A stretch of 64,000 bases of DNA from Clostridium sp. GTDB taxonomy: Bacteria > Bacillota > Clostridia > Lachnospirales > Lachnospiraceae. Below are positions 35,977 through 43,929 of the stretch, one piece after another (within the stretch, counting starts at the first letter, position 1; each line of letters starts with the position of its first letter). Below the pieces are notes generated by a model. That model was not told the origin of the DNA. It did no database searches and saw only the letters and a program-made list of their open reading frames with translations. Both the position numbers and the translations under genes were made by a program. The stretch is taken from contig JAMPEW010000004.1 in NCBI GenBank assembly GCA_023664775.1, positions 51,256 through 115,255 on the forward strand, read 5' to 3'.

Positions 35977-36933
35977 ATGAAAAACAATGAAAAATCGGAA
36001 CACGACACAAAACAAGAGCTGCTTACATGGGAGCAGTGGCAGGAGCTTACAGGCGTACAGGCTGTGATATGGGAATACAGAGATACGGTGTTCCGTATGC
36101 TCCTCAGGGATAAGAGAAAGCTGCTTGCACTTTACAACGGCATAAACGGAACAGACTACGATAACCCTGACGATTTGGAGATTGTCACGCTTGAAAATGC
36201 CATATATATGAGCTGTAAAAATGACGTTGCATGCGTCATAGATTTTACCCTTGATATGTACGAGCAGCAGTCTACGGTAAACCCAAACATGCCGTTTCGC
36301 TATCTTCGGTATGTTTCAAGAGTATTTGAAAAACTTACGATACATGATAATATTTATTCAAGGAAATTAATTAAGCTTCCGACACCCAAATTTATCGTAT
36401 TTTACAACGGAAGCGAACCGCAGCCTGAATATAGGGAATACAGGCTGTCGGACGCATATATAACAAAGACGGCAAAGGTAAGCCTTGAGCTTATTGTGAC
36501 GCAGCTTAATATCAATGAGGGGTACAACAGCGAGTTGATGGAAAAGTGTCCTGACCTTTGGGAGTATATGCAGTATGTTTCAAAAATCAGGGAATATAAT
36601 AAGGATATGCCCCTTGAGGAAGCAGTGCCAAAGGCTGTTGATGAATGTATCAATGAGGGAATATTAAGGGAATTTCTTTTGCAAAACAAGGCGGAGGTAG
36701 TGAGTATGAGCATATTTGAATATGATGCGGAATTACATATGAAGATGGAGCGTGCGGAAGCATTTGAGGACGGGCTTGCAGAGGGAATAGAGCAAGGCAT
36801 AAAACAAGGAAATAAACAGTCAGCTTTAAGAATGATGAAAATAGGAAAGTTGTCACTGGAGGAAATCGCACTGTGTTCTAATCTTACGTTGGAGCAGGTG
36901 CTTGAATTGGAAAAGGAGCTGCAGCCGGTATGA
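35977..36933 (+). CDS. Rpn-family recombination-promoting nuclease (RpnL, PD-(D/E)XK)
   Basis: 318 residues from the ATG with AAAGGAGG 6 nt upstream. The nuclease core resembles E. coli RpnA: WEYRDTVFRMLL, then D...D followed by MYEQQSTVNPNMPFRYLRY, where RpnA has IEHQS...FRMMRY. The C-terminal ~75 residues hold a four-residue-period helix (GIEQGIKQG) and the ending SLEEIALCSNLTLEQVLELE. Rpn proteins are DNA endonucleases reported to act as phage-defence toxins held in check by a small protein from their own 3' end. A matching internal start exists here (36706). Confidence 0.88.
   Translation: MKNNEKSEHDTKQELLTWEQWQELTGVQAVIWEYRDTVFRMLLRDKRKLLALYNGINGTDYDNPDDLEIVTLENAIYMSCKNDVACVIDFTLDMYEQQSTVNPNMPFRYLRYVSRVFEKLTIHDNIYSRKLIKLPTPKFIVFYNGSEPQPEYREYRLSDAYITKTAKVSLELIVTQLNINEGYNSELMEKCPDLWEYMQYVSKIREYNKDMPLEEAVPKAVDECINEGILREFLLQNKAEVVSMSIFEYDAELHMKMERAEAFEDGLAEGIEQGIKQGNKQSALRMMKIGKLSLEEIALCSNLTLEQVLELEKELQPV
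36706..36933 (+). CDS. Internal gene: C-terminal RpnS-like antitoxin
   Basis: 75 residues in the same frame as the long gene, from an internal ATG (MSIFEYDAELHMKMERAEAF) preceded by GGAGG 8 nt upstream, a strong site inside a coding region. In E. coli Rpn systems the small C-terminal product RpnS is made separately and blocks RpnL. The product would be an acidic helix, the four-residue repeats GIEQGIKQGNKQ and a small end domain. Expression is inferred. Confidence 0.6.
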   Translation: MSIFEYDAELHMKMERAEAFEDGLAEGIEQGIKQGNKQSALRMMKIGKLSLEEIALCSNLTLEQVLELEKELQPV

Positions 36934-37238
36934 GTATATTTGAATATGATGCGGAATTACATATGCAGATGGAGCGTGAGGAAGCATTTGAGGATGGACT
37001 TGCAGAGGGAATAGAACAAGGCATAGAGCGGGGAATAGAACAAGGGAAAACGAAAAATCTTATTATGCTGGTTTGCCGCAAATTAAGAAAATTGAAAGAT
37101 GTGGATGTTATTTCAAATGAGCTTGAGGAGGATATAGAGGTTATATCAGAAATATGTAAAGCCGCCGAAGAATTTGCACCTGATTACAATGAAGAACTTG
37201 TATATGAAGCCTATCAGAAGCAGTACATGACTGTTTAA
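36930..37238 (+). CDS. Second RpnS-like protein, duplicated C-terminal cassette with a different tail
   Basis: 102 residues, ATGA overlap with the long Rpn gene. The first ~35 residues repeat the internal start region of the upstream gene almost exactly (MSIFEYDAELHMQMEREEAF), then more four-residue repeats (GIEQGIERGIEQGK) and a different end (VISNELEEDIEVISEICKAA). The DNA repeat is ~110 bp at an offset of 224 bp. It may be a spare antitoxin or a silent tail that can be swapped into the long gene. AAGGAG lies 12 nt upstream. Confidence 0.75.
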   Translation: MSIFEYDAELHMQMEREEAFEDGLAEGIEQGIERGIEQGKTKNLIMLVCRKLRKLKDVDVISNELEEDIEVISEICKAAEEFAPDYNEELVYEAYQKQYMTV

Positions 37239-37266
37239 GAAGCGTATGCTTCAAAAAACGAGAATG

Positions 37267-37307
37267 AAAAAAGGACGTGCCGTATTCCGAGTGGTACGTC
37301 CTTTTTT
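37267..37307 (+). terminator. Bidirectional terminator after the Rpn locus
   Basis: AAAAAAGGACGTGCC / GGTACGTCCTTTTTT with an 11-nt loop; T runs on both strands. Confidence 0.85.
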
Positions 37308-37363
37308 CGCCCAAAGTGCCATTAAAGTTGTGACAGCGTAAAAAGTGCCGATGGTACTTTGTT

Positions 37364-38626
37364 CTACTTTGCCAAATCAATTCCGAGTACATATTCCAGC
37401 AGTCGGAGAGCATTGGTCATATTTTCTTCCGATACACCTGGAAAAGCCATATAAACCTTTTGATATTCAAGGTTAAGTCCTTTTGCAAATTCCGTGTCGC
37501 TTATATCTACTGCATATGGATAAAATGTGTAGGAGGAGTCTTGGAATTTCACTATATAATTCTCCAAAGCTAAATATTGCTCCTCGGTAAAATACAGGTC
37601 TAAGGGCTTTACAATTTCAACGAATGTACAATATTTAATGCCTGCATCGTCTCCGATAATAACATCGAAGGCACCTGACTCACATGTGAGTGCAAGCGTG
37701 CTGTAGTTCGTGCCGTCCTCTGCGGCGGAAACCATATTTTCTTTATAGTAATCGTAATTAACGTAATAGCCTGCTGTTGCTTGCACAATGTGATTTTCAG
37801 GCATATTAAAATAATGCAGGTAATCGTCGTGAAAGGTTTTGTCAAATTCATCTGCATTTAACACTGCGTAGGACAAGTCTGTAGGTCTTGTATTTTTGTA
37901 AAATGCCACGCCGTAGCACGCAATTAATAAAATACAGCATATGGGAATAATAATATGCCATTTATAACAATAGAAAAAGTAGGAGATCTTTTCCTTTTCT
38001 GACATGGTGCTTGTATGTTCCCTGTATGCAGCTCTTTTCGCGGTGCGCCGTTCTTTTTTTGACATAACTGCAAGCTCTAATTTGTTTTCAAACGTGTTAT
38101 TGCCGGAAGTGTTTGTATTTTCTCCTGCCGGCTCAGTATCATCGTCACTGAAAATAAGCTTGTTGCCCTGCTTGATGATTTTTTTGTTGTCATTATTTTC
38201 AACATTGCTGTTTCCTGTTTTTATTATGGTTTTATTACTGTTCTCGCCAATCTCAGAAATCTTAGCTTGTTTTGCTGTGTTTTTTTCGCTGTTACTGTTC
38301 TTTTTTGCTTTTTTAATATCCGTATTGTTGTTATTCGCTTTTTTTTGATTTATACTGCCGTCGCTCTTGTCGTTCAAATCATTTTTAAACGTGTCTTTAT
38401 CAGATGTTGTTCCCTTAATATCCTTGTTGGCTTTTTCTATTTCTATATTGCCACCGCTCTTGGTCTTTGTAATCGTCTCGGATTTGCCCTTGCCTGATTT
38501 TATTTCTTTTCCGTCATCTTTTTTAGTCTTAGGATTCCTCGTGTTTTTTTCTTCGGTTTTAATTTTCTTATTGGAAGAAACATTGTTTTGTTTATTTTTT
38601 TTCTTTTTTGTTTTCTTTTTTGACAT
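37364..38626 (-). CDS. Membrane protein with long Lys/Asn-rich cytoplasmic region
   Basis: 420 residues from the ATG with GAGGAGG ~8 nt upstream. Residues ~1-195 are low-complexity Lys/Asn/Ser/Asp (MSKKKTKKKKNKQNN). After a charged segment comes one membrane helix (~230-250, IIIPICCILLIACYGVAFY), then a ~165-residue outer domain with many aromatic residues (LHYFNMPENHIVQATAGYYV) and the closing RLLEYVLGID. The outer part could be a small ligand-binding domain; I do not recognise it. Monocistronic. Confidence 0.78.
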   Translation of the reverse strand: MSKKKTKKKKNKQNNVSSNKKIKTEEKNTRNPKTKKDDGKEIKSGKGKSETITKTKSGGNIEIEKANKDIKGTTSDKDTFKNDLNDKSDGSINQKKANNNNTDIKKAKKNSNSEKNTAKQAKISEIGENSNKTIIKTGNSNVENNDNKKIIKQGNKLIFSDDDTEPAGENTNTSGNNTFENKLELAVMSKKERRTAKRAAYREHTSTMSEKEKISYFFYCYKWHIIIPICCILLIACYGVAFYKNTRPTDLSYAVLNADEFDKTFHDDYLHYFNMPENHIVQATAGYYVNYDYYKENMVSAAEDGTNYSTLALTCESGAFDVIIGDDAGIKYCTFVEIVKPLDLYFTEEQYLALENYIVKFQDSSYTFYPYAVDISDTEFAKGLNLEYQKVYMAFPGVSEENMTNALRLLEYVLGIDLAK

Positions 38627-39087
38627 AGTGACCCTCCTCACACAGATATTGACATTCTAACACAAGCGGTTGAATAAGTAAAATAAGATTGCATATCAAG
38701 CCTGCGAAAAAAAGCAAAAATAAGCAGGCATAGGCAAATAAACAGCCCCAAGAATACGCATGAAGGAAAGCAAAAATAAGCAGGCATAGGCAAATAAGCA
38801 ACACCGAGAATATGCACAAAGAAAAACAAAAACAAGGCAGCATAAGGAAAATAAGTTTGCACAGAAATATCTATGCGTAATTACTAAATTTCAGATTATT
38901 CTAATCGCATTTTGCGGGTGTATAGTTATAATGTACCAAAAAAAAATGGAAAAAACACTTGCAAAATTGTTTAAAATGCCCTATAATTACCTTGTCATTA
39001 AAAATAATGACGTATACTATTGTATGGACTGACAGTTCTATTTACAAGAACAGTTCATAAAAACACATTTAAAAGGAGGGTTTTTTT
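38627..39087 (+). repeat. 461-bp intergenic region with three 56-bp tandem units
   Basis: AAAGCAAAAATAAGCAGGCA starts units at 38711 and 38767; a decayed third copy begins near 38823, all 56 bp apart. On the minus strand the units read as short hydrophobic frames in two phases, but 56 is not divisible by three and no ribosome site is seen, so I treat them as non-coding. The rest of the gap holds the promoter of the sugar-binding protein. Confidence 0.75.
38959..38987 (+). promoter_or_regulatory. Promoter of the sugar ABC operon
   Basis: TTGCAA, 17 bp, TATAAT. Leader ~95 nt. I see no clear operator palindrome overlapping it. Confidence 0.75.
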
Positions 39088-40506
39088 GTGAAAAAAATCA
39101 AAAAGGCATTAGCTCTTTCTTTAGCACTTGCAATGGGTCTTTCACTTGTTGCTTGTGAAAAGGATGAGGACGGAACAACCGCAGCAGGCGATACAACTGC
39201 AGCACCTGAGACAACTGCTGCAGCAGGTGATGAGACAACAGCAGCAGCTGAGCCGGCATCAACTGGTATTGAGGCTCCAAGTACTGATGGATGGGATGAT
39301 TCAAAGAAGATCTATGCTTATTCATGGGATGATGACTTTAAGAAGAAGCTTGATATAGTTCTTGAAGCTTATCCACAGTACAAGGATTATGTTGAGTACA
39401 ACATCCTTGGTATCTCAGGTACAGGTGATGAGTATAAGACTGCTATTGATACTGCACTTGAAAATGGTGACAAGTATCCATCACTTATTCCTGCTGATAA
39501 TGACGTTGCTAAGTATTGGTCAGAGGATGACAGCAAGACTATGAATCTTCAGGATTTAGGCTTCACTGATGAAGTAATGTCAAACTCATATGACTTTGCT
39601 AAGCAGTATGCTACTTACAATGGACAGCTTAAGGCTGTTACATGGCAGGGTTGTCCTGGTTCGGTGTTCTATAAGAGAGATATAGCTCAGGAAGTACTTG
39701 GTTCAGATGATCCGGATACAGTTCAGGCTGCTCTTGCTGACTGGGATAAGTTCTTTGAGACTGCTGACAAGATGAAGGAGGCTGGATACTACATTGTTTC
39801 CGGACCAGATGAAGTTAAGTATCCTATTTGGGATAGCCAGACTCAGCCATGGGTAACTGATGATGGTTCTAAAGAGACTCTTACACTTGACAGCTCTGTA
39901 ACTGATTATCTTGAGATGACTAAGAGACTTCAGGATGGCGATTACACTACTAACACTTCAATGTGGACATGGGGCGACAACATGATGCCGGATGGAAAGG
40001 TATTCTGCTGGTTTGGATGTCCTTGGTTCGTTGGTTCTATGAAGGATAACGGTGCAGTTGAAGGCGAGTGGGGAGCATGTGTTGGCCCTGTTGGTTATCA
40101 CTGGGGTGGTACATATGTTATGGTAGGTAAGGATACTCCTAACCCAGAGCTTTGTGCATTCCTTCTTTATGAGCTTACTTGTGACCCTGATATAGGTGTT
40201 GAGATTTGTAATCAGTATGGTGACTTCGTAAACAACAAGGCAGCTAATGACAGACTTGCAGCAGGCGAGCTTGCTTCTGACAATGCAGCATTAGTATTCC
40301 TTGGAGGACAGGATCCTATCGCAACTTGGGCAGCAGCAGCAGCATCTTACAATGCTAGCAATGTTACTTACAATGATTCAAGCATTAAGAACATCATTGA
40401 CCAGGCTGCAATTGGTTACAGAGAAGGTACTATTGCAACTATTGATGATGCTATCAAGTACATTGAGGACGAGGCAGAAACACAGCTTGGTATCTCAGCA
40501 GAGTAA
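39088..40506 (+). CDS. Sugar ABC transporter substrate-binding lipoprotein
   Basis: 472 residues from GTG with AAAGGAGGG ~9 nt upstream. Signal peptide with lipobox LSLVAC (Cys ~23), Thr/Ala/Glu-rich tether (~28-60), then a periplasmic-binding fold of the MalE/UgpB class (YAYSWDDDFKKKLD, SLIPADNDVAKYW). Captures a sugar or oligosaccharide outside the membrane and passes it to the two permeases that follow. Codon choice (CTT, ACT, GCT, GGT) differs from neighbours and fits high expression. Confidence 0.9.
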   Translation: MKKIKKALALSLALAMGLSLVACEKDEDGTTAAGDTTAAPETTAAAGDETTAAAEPASTGIEAPSTDGWDDSKKIYAYSWDDDFKKKLDIVLEAYPQYKDYVEYNILGISGTGDEYKTAIDTALENGDKYPSLIPADNDVAKYWSEDDSKTMNLQDLGFTDEVMSNSYDFAKQYATYNGQLKAVTWQGCPGSVFYKRDIAQEVLGSDDPDTVQAALADWDKFFETADKMKEAGYYIVSGPDEVKYPIWDSQTQPWVTDDGSKETLTLDSSVTDYLEMTKRLQDGDYTTNTSMWTWGDNMMPDGKVFCWFGCPWFVGSMKDNGAVEGEWGACVGPVGYHWGGTYVMVGKDTPNPELCAFLLYELTCDPDIGVEICNQYGDFVNNKAANDRLAAGELASDNAALVFLGGQDPIATWAAAAASYNASNVTYNDSSIKNIIDQAAIGYREGTIATIDDAIKYIEDEAETQLGISAE

Positions 40507-40609
40507 TTCTCTAAAAAAGTGTTATAAAGTAACAATAGTGCACGCATCAGTAGTATAAAATGCTGGTGCGTGTATACTATAAAAAATCATTAGGGGGTGT
40601 CTTTACACG

Positions 40610-41548
40610 ATGAAAAAAAACAAGACGGTTGAATATGGAAAGTATGGACTTATGTTCTTAATTCCGTTTTTCCTTGTTTTCTTAGTTTTTCAGTTGTACC
40701 CGCTTTTGTACACCTTTTATAATTCTCTTATCTACTCTGCAAAAAATGGTAGATATGTGACAGAGTCATTCGGCTTAGGAAACTTTACGAATTATGTGTT
40801 TGCTAAGACTGGTAGCGAATTTTGGAGTGCTCTTTTGATTACTGTTATACTTTGGATACTGAACTTTGTACCACAGATACTTCTTTCGATTCTTCTTGCT
40901 GCTTGGTTTACGGACATCAAGATTAAGTTAAAGGGTTCAGGTATATACAAAGTTATTATGTACATGCCAAATATTATAACAGCAGCTACAATAGGTTTCC
41001 TATTCTATAGCTTGTTTGACGTTCGAGGTCCTCTTACTATAATGATTAGAAATTGGGGACTTACTGATAACTCAGGCGTTCTTACAAAGGGCTGGACTTC
41101 ATTGGGAATTATTGCGTTTATACAGTTTTGGATGTGGTATGGCAATACGATGATTGTCCTTTGTGCAGGTATTTTGGGTATTAACCCATCACTTTATGAG
41201 GCGGCAAGTGTGGATGGTGCAACATCCAGACAGCAATTCTTTAGGATTACACTCCCGCTTCTTAAGCCGATTTTACAGTATACGCTTGTAACTTCAGCTA
41301 TCGGTGGTTTGCAGATGTACGATATTCCGCAGTTGTTTAATGATGGTGGTCCTGTTGCTCAATTTTTAGGCAAACCTACTATGTCTACTACGACAGTAGT
41401 TATGCTTATTAAGAAATATGTAAGTGCAGGTGGAACTCAGAATTATGGTAAAGCGGCAGCATATTCAATTATGCTATTTGCCTTTACGCTTCTTATTAGC
41501 TTGTTCTTCTACAGACTTACATCTAGCAAGCTGGAAGATGGAAGGTAG
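40610..41548 (+). CDS. Sugar ABC permease, MalF-like
   Basis: 312 residues, six membrane helices, the first at ~15-37. The cytoplasmic EAA loop that docks the ATPase is YEAASVDGATSRQQFFRITL (~197-216). It forms the channel with the next gene product, which begins directly after its stop. GGGGGTG precedes the ATG by ~10 nt. Confidence 0.92.
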   Translation: MKKNKTVEYGKYGLMFLIPFFLVFLVFQLYPLLYTFYNSLIYSAKNGRYVTESFGLGNFTNYVFAKTGSEFWSALLITVILWILNFVPQILLSILLAAWFTDIKIKLKGSGIYKVIMYMPNIITAATIGFLFYSLFDVRGPLTIMIRNWGLTDNSGVLTKGWTSLGIIAFIQFWMWYGNTMIVLCAGILGINPSLYEAASVDGATSRQQFFRITLPLLKPILQYTLVTSAIGGLQMYDIPQLFNDGGPVAQFLGKPTMSTTTVVMLIKKYVSAGGTQNYGKAAAYSIMLFAFTLLISLFFYRLTSSKLEDGR

Positions 41549-42412
41549 GTGAACAAAGTGGTAGAAAAAAATTCAACAGGAACAAAGGTGGTTAGATATG
41601 TTGTATGTATCTTACTTTGTTTCTTATCAATAATGCCATTTTATATAATGATTGTAAATTCAACATTAGATAACCCATCAATTCTTACAGGAATTAAATT
41701 TATTCCTGGTAGTCACTTCTTTGAGAATTTTAAAGGTTTATTAAAGGGTACTGCAAGAACAAGTGGTGTTAATGTTCTTAAGGCGATGTTAAATTCGCTT
41801 ATAATTACTGTTCCGGCGGTAATATTGCAGGTTTATTTTGCTTCACTTACTGCATATGCGGTTACGGTTTATAACTTTAAGCTGAAAAGATTTGCATGGG
41901 GATTTATTTATGCAATTATGATGATTCCTCAGCAGGTTTCTATTGTAGGCTTTATCAAGGTTTGTAATATTACACATTTGTATGGCTCATATTTAGCCAT
42001 GATTATTCCTGCAATGGCTGCTCCAACTACTGTTTACTTTATGAAGCAGTATATGGAAACGGGACTTTCGGTAGAAATAGTCGAGGCAGCACGTATAGAT
42101 GGTTCGAGCGAGATGCATACATTTAATCGTATTGTTTTGCCTTTGCTTAAACCGGCTATGGCAACTCAGGCTATATTTGCTTTCGTTAGCTCATGGAATA
42201 ATCTTTATACGCCTTCTATTATACTTGCAACAGAAAGAGAGAAAGCTACAATGCCTATGTACGTTGAAGCTTTAAAGTCTAACGACAAGGAAAGAGATTG
42301 GGGAATGATTTACTGTGGTCTTTTCGTTACAGTTCTTCCGTTACTTGTTATGTACTTTGCTCTTTCTAAGTATATTATTTCAGGTGTGGCTCTTGGTGGA
42401 GTTAAAGAGTAA
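41549..42412 (+). CDS. Sugar ABC permease, MalG-like
   Basis: 287 residues from a GTG touching the previous stop. Six membrane helices; EAA loop VEAARIDGSSEMHTFNRIVL (~173-192). It partners the MalF-like permease. No ATPase gene lies in the operon, so a shared MsmX-type ATPase encoded elsewhere is expected. Confidence 0.92.
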   Translation: MNKVVEKNSTGTKVVRYVVCILLCFLSIMPFYIMIVNSTLDNPSILTGIKFIPGSHFFENFKGLLKGTARTSGVNVLKAMLNSLIITVPAVILQVYFASLTAYAVTVYNFKLKRFAWGFIYAIMMIPQQVSIVGFIKVCNITHLYGSYLAMIIPAMAAPTTVYFMKQYMETGLSVEIVEAARIDGSSEMHTFNRIVLPLLKPAMATQAIFAFVSSWNNLYTPSIILATEREKATMPMYVEALKSNDKERDWGMIYCGLFVTVLPLLVMYFALSKYIISGVALGGVKE

Positions 42413-42432
42413 TATTATATATAAATCATATG

Positions 42433-42484
42433 AATAAATATAATGTAGGTGTCATTTATATTGATACCCACATTATATTTATTT
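42433..42484 (+). terminator. Terminator of the sugar ABC operon
   Basis: AATAAATATAATGT pairs with ACATTATATTTATT (14 bp), extended by a GGTGTCA/TGATACC inner stem; T-rich end. Confidence 0.75.
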
Positions 42485-42608
42485 TATGACACAAAATTAG
42501 TTTAAAATTAAATTATATTCTTTTATGTGGGATTATTGCGGTGAGAATAAATTGTTATATGGAGATAATATCAGATAAAAGAATATAATGGAAAATGTGA
42601 GGTTATGT

Positions 42609-43634
42609 ATGAGTGATAGGGAAAAAATAGACGATATAGAGGAAAAAGAGCGTGAGCTTAATAAGTATAAAAATCAGGAGCCGTTCTTGAAGCGTGCCTT
42701 GGACGCATTTGGAAATATTTTTGCATTGAATGTATGCTTTGTCATAGGATGTATTCCGGTTTTTACAATTGGCGCATCTCTTTCAGCCCTTTATGCTATG
42801 TGTATCAGATTGCAGGAGGATGAGGAGGAGACGGTCGCGGCTGGCTTTATTCACGAGTTTAAGAGAAGCTTTAAGCAGTCCACTATTGCTTTTTTCGCAA
42901 TTTTACTTGCGCTTTTTGTAATGTATGGTGAGTTTATGCTTATCAAGACGGTTCCGGGTGCTATTTCTACTTTTTATACAGGTGTTCTTATTCTTGAATT
43001 GATTGTGTTTGCACTTATTGTTCCGTTTTTGTTTCCACTCATTGCAAGATACAATAATAAGCTTTCCGTATCAATGAGAAATTCCATTATTCTTGCCATG
43101 ACCTACAAGTGGTCTTGGATTAAGGTTATGGTGGCGTGGTTTGCGCCAATTGCCATTTGCATAATATATCCAGAGATTTTTGTTTATATTTGGTATTTAT
43201 GGCTGTTACTTATTTTTGGAGCAATTGCGTATGGGACAAGCGCTACCATGAGAAAAATATTTCGTCTGAATGAGCAGCGCATGGAGGAGGCTGCAAAAAA
43301 AGCCGAGGAGGAAGCCCGCAAGGCTGAGGAGGAAGCTGAGGAAGATGAAGATGTTATAGACGAGGATAGTGTAGATGATAATGATGGCAAGGAAGCTGAT
43401 GATACAGACGAAGATAGTATAGACGATAAAGAGGCTGACGATACGGACGAAGATAGCATAGATGATAAAGTGGCTGACGATACAGACGAAGATAGTATAG
43501 ACGATAAAGAAGCTGACGATACGGACGAAGATAGTATAGACGATAAAGAGGCTGACGATACAGACGAAAACAGTATGGACAAAAAAGATGCTATAAAAAA
43601 AGGTGGAAGAAATAAAAGTAAGAAAAAAAGATAG
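42609..43634 (+). CDS. DUF624 (YesL-like) membrane protein with acidic 13-residue repeat tail
   Basis: 341 residues from the ATG with GAGG 6 nt upstream; ATG 42588 is in frame but has no site. The DUF624 domain (~20-210) has about five membrane helices and the phrase FALNVCFVIGCIPVFTIGAS. YesL proteins often accompany sugar ABC importers, as here. The tail (~225-341) is a helical Ala/Glu linker, then five 13-residue units EADDTDEDSIDDK and a basic end (KKGGRNKSKKKR). The tail is not typical of the family and its role is unknown. Confidence 0.85.
   Translation: MSDREKIDDIEEKERELNKYKNQEPFLKRALDAFGNIFALNVCFVIGCIPVFTIGASLSALYAMCIRLQEDEEETVAAGFIHEFKRSFKQSTIAFFAILLALFVMYGEFMLIKTVPGAISTFYTGVLILELIVFALIVPFLFPLIARYNNKLSVSMRNSIILAMTYKWSWIKVMVAWFAPIAICIIYPEIFVYIWYLWLLLIFGAIAYGTSATMRKIFRLNEQRMEEAAKKAEEEARKAEEEAEEDEDVIDEDSVDDNDGKEADDTDEDSIDDKEADDTDEDSIDDKVADDTDEDSIDDKEADDTDEDSIDDKEADDTDENSMDKKDAIKKGGRNKSKKKR
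43390..43590 (+). repeat. 39-bp tandem repeat coding for acidic units
   Basis: Five in-frame 39-bp units (13 codons). The copies differ at a few bases, mostly silent. Copy number is likely to vary between strains. Confidence 0.85.
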
Positions 43635-43823
43635 GGAATGGTAATAATAAGTAAGAAAGACGTGGAGAGAAAGTAAAAGTCAGAAAAAATGAAAGTGAAA
43701 AATAATAGTAAAAAGGTAGAATACAACGGTGCTAATAAAAACAATAAGAATAAAAGAAGCCGATAGGAAACATTGACAACAAAAATAATAAGTATATTTT
43801 AAGAAAAAAATAGAGGAAAAAGT

Positions 43824-43866
43824 AAAAGTCTGTAGAATAATATAATTGTACGGACTTTTTATTTTT
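43824..43866 (+). terminator. Terminator downstream of the DUF624 gene
   Basis: AAAAGTCTGTA/TACGGACTTTT, 11 bp, 14-nt loop, then TATTTTT. It lies ~190 bp after the stop. In that gap I see only a Lys/Asn-rich 25-codon frame (43689) without a ribosome site. Confidence 0.7.
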
Positions 43867-43929
43867 ATAAGAAGGTTCACCAAACTGTCCTATAAGGCAG
43901 GATTAAATGACAGATGCTCTTGGAGGTAG

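Noticed and set aside
35649..36008. 119-codon frame on the minus strand with repeated SKIPFVLEF-like words
   Set aside because: The words come from the 17-bp tandem array read in three phases; no start signal.
38004..38660. Hydrophobic plus-strand frames opposite the Lys-rich membrane protein
   Set aside because: Antisense of Lys/Asn codons gives Phe/Leu-rich frames; no start signals.
38592..38862. Two hydrophobic minus-strand frames over the 56-bp units
   Set aside because: Both phases stay open because of composition; no ribosome site, and the unit length breaks the frame.
43184..43744. Ser-rich 186-codon minus-strand frame
   Set aside because: Antisense of the acidic 39-bp repeats in the DUF624 gene.
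43689..43766. 25-codon Lys/Asn-rich frame after the DUF624 gene
   Set aside because: No ribosome site and composition matches the surrounding A-rich untranslated tail.
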